Position numbers and translations under genes: made by a program. A stretch of DNA of 6,906 bases, from NCBI GenBank assembly GCA_007134625.1, contig SLKL01000414.1, positions 1-6,906 of the forward strand, given 5' to 3'. Below the pieces are notes generated by a model. The model was not told where the DNA came from. It was given only the letters and a program-made list of their open reading frames with translations, and ran no database searches. Position 1 is the stretch's first letter; the number at the start of each line of letters is the position of its first letter. The stretch comes from Saprospiraceae bacterium (GTDB lineage: Bacteria; Bacteroidota; Bacteroidia; Chitinophagales; Saprospiraceae). Of this stretch, positions 1-6,531 are shown one piece after another.

Positions 1-75
1 ATCGTCAATTCTTTCCCCTGAATACATAGCTGGATAAACGGATTGTCTTGATCTAATGGCATTTATGATACTCAT
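1..75 (-). CDS. Nitroreductase-like protein, N-terminal fragment (runs off left edge)
   Basis: Reading the minus strand from the ATG at 75..73 gives 25 codons without a stop, cut by the window edge. The peptide starts MSIINAIRSRQSVYPAMY and continues SGERIDD. A short helix ending in the 'AI..R.SV.P' pattern, followed by a turn into '..I.D', is the usual N-terminus of FMN-dependent nitroreductases, where the Arg and Ser-Val residues help bind FMN phosphate. Family members reduce nitro, quinone or enone substrates with NAD(P)H, in the cytoplasm. No upstream in-frame start exists close by, because the ATG at 83..81 is in another frame, and no Shine-Dalgarno sequence precedes the start. The gene is divergent from the S9 peptidase. 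With only 25 residues, the family call rests on pattern recognition and the substrate cannot be assigned. Confidence 0.6.
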   Translation of the reverse strand, partial: MSIINAIRSRQSVYPAMYSGERIDD

Positions 76-324
76 GGCTGCATTTTTTTATATAACAGGC
101 AGCCTATTTATTATGTTGATTAAATTTTTGAAACTCAACAACAAAAACTATCTATCTTGTTAAGACATGGTGTACATTGACGAGAAGCACTCAAAATGTG
201 TAACAAATGAATTGTATCCATTGATAATTATATATCCTTAATATCGAACAAGATACCTTTTTCCTCATCCTAAAACGGATGGTGGTGTTAATTCTTAAAA
301 AATCTTTAGTTTTGCCTTAAAAAA
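76..324. other. Divergent AT-rich intergenic region, nitroreductase / S9 peptidase
   Basis: This 249-bp spacer lies between two divergently transcribed genes, so it should hold promoters for both. I see no convincing pair of Bacteroidota elements (TTTG near -33 and TAnnTTTG near -7). The only exact TAnnTTTG match toward the peptidase is TAGTTTTG at 307..314, but it would start transcription only about 5 nt before the ATG and has no -33 partner. A 9-bp inverted repeat (TATCTTGTT at 153..161, AACAAGATA at 247..255) could arise by chance. No small ORF with recognisable content and no RNA gene is apparent. Confidence 0.5.
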
Positions 325-2721
325 ATGCAACGACCTTTTTTCTTAATATTTTCCTTTTCAATTTGCCTTTTCTTCACTCAGAGTACAACTGCCCAAAACG
401 AACCCGGTAATGAATCCACTCTGCTCATTGATGAGATCATGAGAGGGGAGCAATTTACCGGTTACAGTCCTCAAAATATATCCTGGCACCCCAATAGCCA
501 AAAAGTAATATTTAGCTGGAATCCGGAAATGGAGATTATACGCAGCACTTATGGGATAGACATAAACCAGCCCGATGATATTTTTTTACTAAACAACGAG
601 GAACGAATGGCTTTCCCGGGCGGTGGAGATTGGGATAAAGAGAGAGAACGATATGTTTACAGCAATCAGGGAGATCTTTTTTTATACCATCTTACAGAAG
701 ACAAAACACATAGACTTACACAAACTCACGCATCTAAAACATCACCAAAATTTACCCTTTGTGGTACAAAAATTATTTTTTCGCAAGGGAATGATCTCTA
801 CAGTCTTGATTTGAGTAACCACCTGCTTAGGCAATTGATCAGGTTTGAACGTGGAAATGAGCCTTCAGAATCACCTAAAGCTCCACACGAACAATGGCTG
901 GAAAGAGACCAACTGGAACTTTTTGACATATTAAGACACAGAAAAGCACAAAGAGAATTGCGTGATGAGCGGAATGAAGAGGGAAAAGCAGCAGGTATAT
1001 ATACTGTATATACTGGTAACCAATCTGTTTCTAATGTACAACTTTGTCCCGGACAGCGATTTATTACTTACACCACTACCCTTTCAAAAGATCCACAACT
1101 AACCGATGTTCCAAATTATGTAACAGAATCGGGGCATGTAGAAAATTTGCGATCGAGACCAAAAGTCGGGCACCCTCAAAATGAGTACAGTTTTTGGATT
1201 TTTGACATGGAAAGGGATACGCATTATCAGGTATCTACAACTCAAATTCCAGAAATAAGAAAAAAACCTGCATTCTTCAGGGATTACCATTCCGCAGATG
1301 ATGAATACGAAGAGTATTTTGATGAGGACAGGCAGGTAGTTATCCTTGGACCGCATTATGCGGACAATGGCAATGGGGTTGTCGTTATTCGATCTCTTGA
1401 CAATAAGGACAGATGGATTATGAAATTGAATCCTGAGACAGCTGAGCTAAGCCTCTTGAACCACCAAAGAGACGAGGCCTGGATTGGAGGTCCCGGAATT
1501 GTAGGCTGGAATTTTTCCTCTGGAAATGTTGGCTGGCTGAAGGACAATAAACACTTCTATTTCCAATCAGAAAAAACAGGATTTTCGCACCTCTATAAAG
1601 TAAATGTGGAAACGAAAAATATAAGTCCGATAACATCAGGTGAATGGGAAGTGCTGGAAGTAACCCTTTCTCATGACAAAGAAACCTTTTTCATAACAGC
1701 CAATGCTGAAGGCCCTCACGAACATCATTTTTATCATTTGCCGGTTGATGGAGGAGTTCTGGAGCGTATAACCACCTGGGAAGGGGGACATCAAATAACT
1801 ATTTCTCCGGATCAGAAATACCTGGCGTTCAGGTTTTCTACTTCTAACAAACCCTGGGAATTGTTTCTGATGAAAAATGAAAAAGGAGCCTCTCCTACTC
1901 AAATTACTCAATCCGCTACAGATGAGTTCAAGGCGTATGAATGGAGAGATCCGGATATTATCTGGTTTGAAGCGAGGGATGGAATTGATGTGCCTGCACG
2001 TATTTACAGACCTTCGCCTGAGAATCACAATGGAGCCGCAGTTATTTTTGTACATGGTGCCGGTTATCTGCAAAATGTACACAAGTGGTGGAGCACTTAC
2101 TTTAGGGAGTTTATGTTCCACAATGTACTGGCTGATAATGGCTATACAGTATTGGATATTGATTTCAGGGCGAGTGCGGGTTATGGTCGCGACTGGCGGA
2201 CTGCTATTTACCGGCATATGGGAGGCATGGACCTCACCGATCAGGTTGATGGTGCAAAATGGTTAATGGAAAATGAAAACATTAAAGAGGGCAAAGTGGG
2301 AATTTACGGTGGCTCTTACGGAGGATTTATCACGATTATGGCTATGTTCCTGGAGCCTGAAACTTTTGCTGCAGGTGCTGCTTTGAGGTCGGTTACAGAC
2401 TGGGCGCATTACAATCATGGATATACAAGTAATATTCTCAATACCCCTGTTGAAGACAGCATCGCTTTTAGAAGAAGTTCACCCATTTACCACGCTGAGG
2501 GTCTTGAAGGAGCATTGTTGATGCTGCATGGTATTATTGATGTGAATGTACAATATCAGGATGTGGTCAGATTAAGTCAAAGACTGATAGAATTGAGAAA
2601 AGAAAACTGGGACCTGGCCATCTATCCGCTCGAAGACCACGGCTTTATTGAGCACAGCAGTTGGAGTGATGAATACAGGAGGATTTTTTACTGGTTTGAA
2701 AACCATTTGTTCAGGGAATAA
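325..2721 (+). CDS. Secreted S9-family (prolyl oligopeptidase / DPP-like) serine peptidase
   Basis: This 798-aa protein is predicted to be an exported serine peptidase that cleaves short peptides. Residues 1-23 form a signal peptide: a basic start (MQR), a Phe/Leu/Ile-rich core, and a likely cut after TTA, leaving Gln24 at the N-terminus. Residues from about 45 to 530 contain recurring short strands of the 'WHPNSQKVIF' and 'ISPDQKYLAF' type, typical of the beta-propeller of DPP-IV-like enzymes. The C-terminal alpha/beta-hydrolase domain (about 550-798) has an intact catalytic triad: Ser664 in GGSYGG, Asp739 in HGIIDVNV and His772 in EDHGF, with spacing close to DPP-IV. The oxyanion-side HGAG motif is at 577-580. 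I do not see the DWVYEEE motif that gives true DPP-IV its aminopeptidase specificity, so I would not call it DPP-IV. An acidic stretch lies at about 325-336. The start is fixed by an in-frame TAG at 307..309 and by the signal peptide. The gene is probably monocistronic. Confidence 0.93.
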   Translation: MQRPFFLIFSFSICLFFTQSTTAQNEPGNESTLLIDEIMRGEQFTGYSPQNISWHPNSQKVIFSWNPEMEIIRSTYGIDINQPDDIFLLNNEERMAFPGGGDWDKERERYVYSNQGDLFLYHLTEDKTHRLTQTHASKTSPKFTLCGTKIIFSQGNDLYSLDLSNHLLRQLIRFERGNEPSESPKAPHEQWLERDQLELFDILRHRKAQRELRDERNEEGKAAGIYTVYTGNQSVSNVQLCPGQRFITYTTTLSKDPQLTDVPNYVTESGHVENLRSRPKVGHPQNEYSFWIFDMERDTHYQVSTTQIPEIRKKPAFFRDYHSADDEYEEYFDEDRQVVILGPHYADNGNGVVVIRSLDNKDRWIMKLNPETAELSLLNHQRDEAWIGGPGIVGWNFSSGNVGWLKDNKHFYFQSEKTGFSHLYKVNVETKNISPITSGEWEVLEVTLSHDKETFFITANAEGPHEHHFYHLPVDGGVLERITTWEGGHQITISPDQKYLAFRFSTSNKPWELFLMKNEKGASPTQITQSATDEFKAYEWRDPDIIWFEARDGIDVPARIYRPSPENHNGAAVIFVHGAGYLQNVHKWWSTYFREFMFHNVLADNGYTVLDIDFRASAGYGRDWRTAIYRHMGGMDLTDQVDGAKWLMENENIKEGKVGIYGGSYGGFITIMAMFLEPETFAAGAALRSVTDWAHYNHGYTSNILNTPVEDSIAFRRSSPIYHAEGLEGALLMLHGIIDVNVQYQDVVRLSQRLIELRKENWDLAIYPLEDHGFIEHSSWSDEYRRIFYWFENHLFRE

Positions 2722-2758
2722 AAACATTGATGATAAAACGGCAATTCCCTACCTATAG
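2722..2758. other. Short convergent spacer without visible terminator
   Basis: Only 37 bp separate the stop codon of the S9 peptidase from the stop codon of the Spo0M-like gene on the other strand. I find no GC-rich stem followed by a T-run in either direction. Termination of the two converging transcripts is therefore not explained by an intrinsic hairpin in this spacer. Confidence 0.5.
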
Positions 2759-3226
2759 TTAAGAACCAATCTGAACCACTTTTTTGGCTATGGGGTGCAA
2801 AACTGTTCCATCTACATTGGCTTTAGCTTCAAGGATGTATTCAGATTTGACATTTTTTACCAATTTCGCAGCTTTAGCTATCCCTTTAGTTAAGAAGTTT
2901 TTTTCTTCGAATTCATCCATCCGGGATTTGAAAACTTTAAAGGGTATGCTAAAAGGCAATTCAGCCGGTTCGTCTTTGTTAATTTGTAATACTTTTTTCA
3001 GCTCAATAGCACCGAGTTCATACTCATCTATAAGTTTATCTTTCCCTCGCCCCCTCCTGTATCGCTCCTTGAAAACAAGACTTACTTTTGTGACCTTTTG
3101 TGCACTCATACTGTAAAAGTGAACAACACCTTCCAAGACACCATTCCCTGCAGAGATTTCATCAGGGATTTCCAATTCCAGTTTTACACCTTCAACTCCC
3201 AATATTTTTTTCAATTTCCCAAACAT
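2759..3226 (-). CDS. Spo0M-like (SpoOM / arrestin-fold) protein, short form
   Basis: This 155-aa protein starts MFGKLKKILGVEGVKLELEI and resembles the N-terminal arrestin-like domain of sporulation-control protein Spo0M. Supporting features are the start 'GKLKK.LG.EGVK.EL..P', a predicted beta-rich fold with alternating hydrophobic strands ('GVLEGVVHFYS', 'KVTKVSLVFKERY'), the basic RGRGKDK turn and a C-terminal 'EAKANVDGTVLHP' strand pair. Bacillus Spo0M is about 258 aa, so this is a single-domain short form. Its molecular function is unknown; the fold suggests protein binding, not catalysis, and there is no signal peptide. A longer reading from the ATG at 3262..3260 adds 12 residues, but I chose 3226 because a strong AAAGGAGG lies 4 nt upstream of it. 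It is the last gene of the minus-strand cluster, 11 bp after the preceding stop. The family call is from recognition, without a search. Confidence 0.75.
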   Translation of the reverse strand: MFGKLKKILGVEGVKLELEIPDEISAGNGVLEGVVHFYSMSAQKVTKVSLVFKERYRRGRGKDKLIDEYELGAIELKKVLQINKDEPAELPFSIPFKVFKSRMDEFEEKNFLTKGIAKAAKLVKNVKSEYILEAKANVDGTVLHPIAKKVVQIGS

Positions 3227-3230
3227 GCTG

Positions 3231-3238
3231 CCTCCTTT
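3231..3238 (-). promoter_or_regulatory. Strong Shine-Dalgarno site for the Spo0M-like gene
   Basis: On the minus strand the sequence reads AAAGGAGG, then CAGC, then ATG at 3226..3224. This is a near-perfect complement to the 16S rRNA 3' end. It decides the start codon in favour of 3226 over the in-frame ATG at 3262. It touches the TAA stop (3240..3238) of the preceding gene, an arrangement that suits reinitiation or coupled translation. The other starts in the window have no comparable site. Confidence 0.75.
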
Positions 3239-3768
3239 TAAAATATGCTGCGGTTTAACCAACTTTCACCTGCCGGTTTAATCCACGAGTTAACGAAGTC
3301 ACCGGAAGTTCTTACTGTCATATCAAAGATCAGATTCTCCTTACCAAAAAGTCTTTTTTCAACCTTTTCAGGCAGTTCATGATAAGTGCTTAGTGTAATT
3401 TGATCTTCATCTGTTATCCAAAAAACATTCAATCTATTGAATAAATCTACCCCAAAGTGATTTTCTATTTCTTTCACAAAATGCACAGAAGAGTCAATTG
3501 AACATCCACTCGGAATGGTGAAATTAGAATCTGCAGAAAGTACTATGAATCTGTTAAAAAGTAGGTCACCGTATGGTTTTACTTTTTGACCATGAGATAG
3601 CCAACTATTGGTAAACTGTTTAATAGCGTTCTTAATCTGTAAGGTCTCATCCTCATTAAAAACCCTGTCGGATGCATAAATCCATAATGGGGATTCCTGA
3701 GCAAAATCGTTCAGAGGAGATTGTCTTATTTTTTCGGTAAAAATATTAGTAGCTGTTACTGAATTCAT
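3238..3768 (-). CDS. Conserved small protein of unknown function (often mislabelled 'ABC transporter ATPase')
   Basis: This 176-aa soluble protein has no signal peptide and no membrane segment. It matches, from memory, a family common in Bacteroidota whose members carry the database name 'ABC transporter ATPase'. Recognisable parts are 'WIYASDR.F.EDE' (29-41), 'FTNSWLSHGQKVK' (52-64), 'FNRFIVLSAD' (71-80), the most conserved-looking segment GCSIDSSVHFVKE (88-100) with Cys89 and Asp92, and 'GVDLFNRLNVFW' (106-117). There is no Walker A P-loop, no Walker B and no LSGGQ signature, so the ATPase name has no support in the sequence. The lone Cys beside Ser, Asp and His residues could be a metal-binding or reactive site, but this is a guess. 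The gene starts 23 bp after the CCG-domain Fe-S gene and ends 11 bp before the Spo0M-like gene. Neighbourhood suggests a link to the Fe-S oxidoreductase, possibly in assembly or regulation, but nothing in the protein proves it. Confidence 0.8.
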   Translation of the reverse strand: MNSVTATNIFTEKIRQSPLNDFAQESPLWIYASDRVFNEDETLQIKNAIKQFTNSWLSHGQKVKPYGDLLFNRFIVLSADSNFTIPSGCSIDSSVHFVKEIENHFGVDLFNRLNVFWITDEDQITLSTYHELPEKVEKRLFGKENLIFDMTVRTSGDFVNSWIKPAGESWLNRSIF

Positions 3769-3791
3769 GTTTTTTTAATAAGAACGTTACA

Positions 3792-4583
3792 CTACCAATT
3801 GTTGTTTTGAACAATCATTTCAGAGAGATCATAAACCATCACATCGTCTTGTTTGTCCTTCCCTTTGAGACCATCCGACAGCATTGTAATACAGAATGGG
3901 CAGTTAGCAAGTATTACATCGGGATCCAATTCAAGCGCTTCCTCTATTCGTTCCATGTTTACTCTTTTATCACCGGGTTCATCTTCCTTGAACATCTGTG
4001 CACCCCCTGCCCCACAGCACAAACCTTTTGTTCTAGACCTCTTCATCTCTTTAAAATCAGATTTAAGAGAATCAATAACGCCACGCGGTGCATCGTATTC
4101 TCCATTTACTCTGCCCAGATAACAGGAATCGTGATAGGTGATTTTTGTTTTTTTGTCCCCTTCATCTACTTTGATTTTTCCCGAGGCTATTAATTCATTA
4201 AGCATTTGAGTATGATGCACTACCTCATAATTACCTCCTAAAGCAGGATATTCATTTTTTATGGTATTGAAGCAATGTGGACATGCTGTTACAATTTTTT
4301 TCACTTCATACATATTGAGCGTTTCAATATTCTGAAGTGCAAGCATCTGAAAAACAAATTCATTACCGGCTCTTCTAGCCGGGTCACCGGTACAGCTTTC
4401 CTCTGTTCCAAGTATTCCGAATGAAATACCGGCCTGATGCAAAATTTTACAAAATGCCTGAGTTACTTTTTGCGCTCTGGAATCAAAACTACCTGCACAG
4501 CCTACCCAAAACAGGATCTCAGGTTGTACTCCTTCAGCAGCATACTCAGCCATTGTTTTTACTTGAAATTTCTTACTCATCAT
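3792..4583 (-). CDS. CCG-domain Fe-S protein (HdrB/HdrD-like soluble subunit)
   Basis: This 263-aa cytoplasmic protein has two cysteine-rich CCG domains, as in heterodisulfide reductase HdrB/HdrD, GlpC and LldE. The second motif is complete: Cys154 (HDSCYLGR), Cys189-Cys190-Gly191 (LCCGAGG) and Cys228/Cys231 (CPFC). The first is partial: Cys29 (WVGCAG), Cys64 in SCTGD where the canonical motif would read CCG, and Cys101/Cys104 (CPHC). CCG domains bind non-cubane [4Fe-4S] clusters in HdrB and carry out electron transfer or disulfide chemistry. The protein lacks ferredoxin motifs; these are in the 457-aa protein two genes upstream, so the two together equal a full HdrD/EMO-type enzyme. Residues 65-73 (TGDPARRAG) are characteristic of this subfamily. 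The start has two consecutive ATGs (4583 and 4580), and I cannot choose between them. The gene lies 15 bp after the HAD gene. Substrate is unknown; ETF-to-quinone electron transfer is one possibility. Confidence 0.9.
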   Translation of the reverse strand: MMSKKFQVKTMAEYAAEGVQPEILFWVGCAGSFDSRAQKVTQAFCKILHQAGISFGILGTEESCTGDPARRAGNEFVFQMLALQNIETLNMYEVKKIVTACPHCFNTIKNEYPALGGNYEVVHHTQMLNELIASGKIKVDEGDKKTKITYHDSCYLGRVNGEYDAPRGVIDSLKSDFKEMKRSRTKGLCCGAGGAQMFKEDEPGDKRVNMERIEEALELDPDVILANCPFCITMLSDGLKGKDKQDDVMVYDLSEMIVQNNNW

Positions 4584-4598
4584 TTAATTGTTAAACTC

Positions 4599-5033
4599 TT
4601 AATCTTCAAAAACTTGAATAAAGCTTTTCTTTTCCACCAAGTCTGTAAATTTACCTTTATAGCGGGTTGCCCTCACCAAATGATTGTCAATCCAATGGTA
4701 ATTTCCACCCCTTGGTTTTCCCATTAAAAGACTGTGGTATTTGAAACCGTGTTTTTCCAACCACCTTTCTGTATATTCCCGGTGATCTTCAGTTCTCGAA
4801 GTAAAAAAACAAATCCTATGTCCCTGCTCATACCATTTATTACAAATTACCAGAGCATCGGGATACAGTTCAGCAGTCAGCATTCTCTCGGGTTCCTCAT
4901 TCGGAATATCCTCACATATGGTACCATCGATATCTATCAAAAAGTTCTTTATATCTTTTGGAAGCAAAGGACTAATTGTCTTTCCTCCCTCTATTTTAGT
5001 TTGCAATAAATCCGGTGGTTGATTGTTCTTCAT
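4599..5033 (-). CDS. HAD-superfamily phosphatase-like protein
   Basis: This 144-aa protein carries the HAD phosphohydrolase motifs in order: motif I DIDGT (Asp34 nucleophile, Asp36 acid/base), motif II TSR (Thr78/Ser79), a motif III candidate Lys106 in MGKPRGG, and motif IV Asp116 in WIDN. It should be a small Mg-dependent phosphatase with little or no cap domain, acting in the cytoplasm; the substrate is unknown. From memory, homologues in Bacteroidota are often labelled 'phosphoheptose isomerase', but no sugar-isomerase (SIS) domain is seen, so that name looks wrong. Similar short HAD proteins occur in LPS or capsule gene sets, which is a weak hint of a sugar-phosphate substrate. The first ~28 residues are probably a flexible leader before the Rossmann-like core. 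The gene lies between the two Fe-S genes, 31 bp after one and 15 bp before the other, in the same orientation. No Shine-Dalgarno sequence is seen. Confidence 0.85.
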   Translation of the reverse strand: MKNNQPPDLLQTKIEGGKTISPLLPKDIKNFLIDIDGTICEDIPNEEPERMLTAELYPDALVICNKWYEQGHRICFFTSRTEDHREYTERWLEKHGFKYHSLLMGKPRGGNYHWIDNHLVRATRYKGKFTDLVEKKSFIQVFED

Positions 5034-5064
5034 TATTAAAATTTAAGGTTATATTTTACTTTTT

Positions 5065-6438
5065 TCATTGTGGTTCTTCTTTAGCCCAATTTGCACGATC
5101 AGCCTGATTAAAGGGCCAGGGCGAAGCGTTGTTCTCAAGGCTATTGAACATCGGCATCCAATCCTGCGGACCTGCAGATTCTGTCAAAATCTCATATCTT
5201 CTCATTTTTAAAATAGGCTCGAGTGGATCTATAAGCACCGGACAGGCCTCCACACATGCATTGCAGGTGGTACAGGCGTGCAACTCTTCAGCTGTGATAT
5301 AGTCAAAAAGACTTTTACCATCGTCAAAGTTAGAAGCATTTAAACTTACACCTTCACCCTTTTTGTCCTCCGCTATATACTCGGAATTCCCCGAGTTAAT
5401 TTTTGCGATTACTTCCTCTGCCCTATCTCGAATATCCATTACTATTTTCCTGGGAGATAGCTTTTTGCCGGTAATGTTGGCAGGGCAGGCAGCAGTACAC
5501 CTTCCACATTCTGTGCAGGAAAAAGCACCGAGGAGATTAACCCTGTCGAGCCCAAAAATATCTTTCGCGCCAAATTCAGGGATTTCATCCATATTTCCAT
5601 CGACCGGTGTTTCTTCTGCAAGTCCCATCATGGATTTTACCTCATTCATAATTTCAGGCATATTTTCCATTTCTCCGCGAGACCTCAGCTTCGCAAAGTA
5701 AGTATTGGGAAAGGCAAACATAATGTGTAAATGCTTACTGTAGGGTAGATAAACAAGAAACCCAAAAACAGCCAAAATATGAATCCACCAACCACCTCTT
5801 TCCAATAATAACAAAGTGGAATCACTAAGAGAACCAAAAAAGGCAGGACCGAATACCCCACTTAAAACAAGCGCTCCTGTATCAGGATACCCTTCCATTC
5901 CCCTGGATTGAAGTACCATGTCTGCACCGTTATAAGTAAAAATACCAAATAAAAGAACAAGCTCAGCTATCAGAATGATATTGGCGTCTAATTTTGGCCA
6001 ACGGGTCATTTCAGCTTTATTAAACCGCGGTATTTTCAGTAAGTTACGCCTCCATAAAAAGACTACTGTCGCAATCAGGGCCAATAGGGAAAGAATCTCA
6101 ATAAAGCTTACCAATACAGTATAAAATCCTCCTAGTGGATCCGCAAGCACCCGGTGTGTACCCGCAAAGCCATCCCATAGTATCTCAATCAGTTTTATCT
6201 GAGTAAAAAGGAAAGCTACATAGATAAAGAGATGCATAAAGGCCGGCAAGAGGTTTTTAAACATTTTTCTTTGACCAAAAGCAACAAGCAATGTATTCTT
6301 TATTCTTTCTGATGCCGGGCCTTCTGTTTTTACAGGCTTAGCAAGCATAATAGCATTAACGATTTCTCTATACTTCCTGAAAGCCAGATAAAAGGTTATG
6401 CCAAAAACGATGATAAAAACAATTTGAGAAATTCCCAT
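5065..6438 (-). CDS. Membrane-anchored 4Fe-4S oxidoreductase subunit (NarI-like domain plus two ferredoxin motifs)
   Basis: This 457-aa protein joins a membrane domain to a cytoplasmic ferredoxin domain. Hydrophobic segments lie at about 5-20, 62-86, 106-129, 153-170 and 218-231, with a weaker one near 187-203. The pattern resembles the NarI/DsrM/HdrE cytochrome b family. His69 in segment two and His220, His236 and His238 around the last segment are candidate heme b ligands. The C-terminal part has two CxxCxxCxxxCP motifs: Cys308/311/314/318 and Cys389/392/395/399, each expected to hold a [4Fe-4S] cluster. The 70-residue stretch between them fits the HdrC/GlpC type. The CCG domains that normally follow in EMO- or HdrD-type fusions are absent and are supplied by the 263-aa protein encoded downstream. 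Predicted role: passing electrons between a cytoplasmic redox partner, perhaps ETF, and the quinone pool. Direction and donor are inferred. This is the first gene of the minus-strand cluster; no Shine-Dalgarno sequence is seen before the ATG. Confidence 0.9.
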   Translation of the reverse strand: MGISQIVFIIVFGITFYLAFRKYREIVNAIMLAKPVKTEGPASERIKNTLLVAFGQRKMFKNLLPAFMHLFIYVAFLFTQIKLIEILWDGFAGTHRVLADPLGGFYTVLVSFIEILSLLALIATVVFLWRRNLLKIPRFNKAEMTRWPKLDANIILIAELVLLFGIFTYNGADMVLQSRGMEGYPDTGALVLSGVFGPAFFGSLSDSTLLLLERGGWWIHILAVFGFLVYLPYSKHLHIMFAFPNTYFAKLRSRGEMENMPEIMNEVKSMMGLAEETPVDGNMDEIPEFGAKDIFGLDRVNLLGAFSCTECGRCTAACPANITGKKLSPRKIVMDIRDRAEEVIAKINSGNSEYIAEDKKGEGVSLNASNFDDGKSLFDYITAEELHACTTCNACVEACPVLIDPLEPILKMRRYEILTESAGPQDWMPMFNSLENNASPWPFNQADRANWAKEEPQ

Positions 6439-6510
6439 CTTTGGATATAATTTTTACAAATGCTAATATAAGTCTTATTTAAAATATAAGCAGCCTAAGG
6501 TAAAATTTAT

Positions 6511-6518
6511 TAGCTTTG
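6511..6518 (+). promoter_or_regulatory. Candidate Bacteroidota -7 element (TAnnTTTG) for the phosphoribosyltransferase
   Basis: TAGCTTTG matches the TAnnTTTG consensus of the Bacteroidota primary sigma factor. It would place the transcription start near 6523-6526 and give a leader of about 50 nt before the ATG at 6575. No TTTG or TTG is seen at the expected distance upstream, so this is a half-match only. Confidence 0.3.
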
Positions 6519-6531
6519 AGCTCATAATGGA

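Noticed and set aside
153..255. 9-bp inverted repeat TATCTTGTT / AACAAGATA in the left spacer
   Set aside because: The arms are 85 bp apart in an AT-rich 249-bp spacer, where one such match is quite likely by chance. No mobile-element ends or target duplications accompany it.
307..314. TAGTTTTG as a promoter -7 box for the S9 peptidase
   Set aside because: It matches TAnnTTTG, but transcription would start about 5 nt before the ATG and there is no -33 element. The match is probably chance in T-rich sequence.
995..1016. TATATACTG tandem repeat in the S9 peptidase gene
   Set aside because: Two copies only, in frame and encoding an ordinary IYTVYTG strand. No sign of a functional repeat or phase-variable tract.
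1636..2217. Antisense open frame of 193 codons inside the S9 peptidase gene
   Set aside because: It lies wholly opposite a clear catalytic-domain coding region, and its translation has no recognisable domain or plausible composition. It is a by-product of the real gene.
2784..3116. Plus-strand open frame of 110 codons opposite the Spo0M-like gene
   Set aside because: The minus-strand gene has a family resemblance and a strong ribosome-binding site. The plus-strand frame has neither and ends with no supporting context.
5034..5064. TAAAAT...ATTTTA inverted repeat between the membrane Fe-S gene and the HAD gene, as a terminator
   Set aside because: The 6-bp stem is made only of A-T pairs with a 10-nt loop, too weak to terminate, and it lies within a tightly spaced gene cluster.
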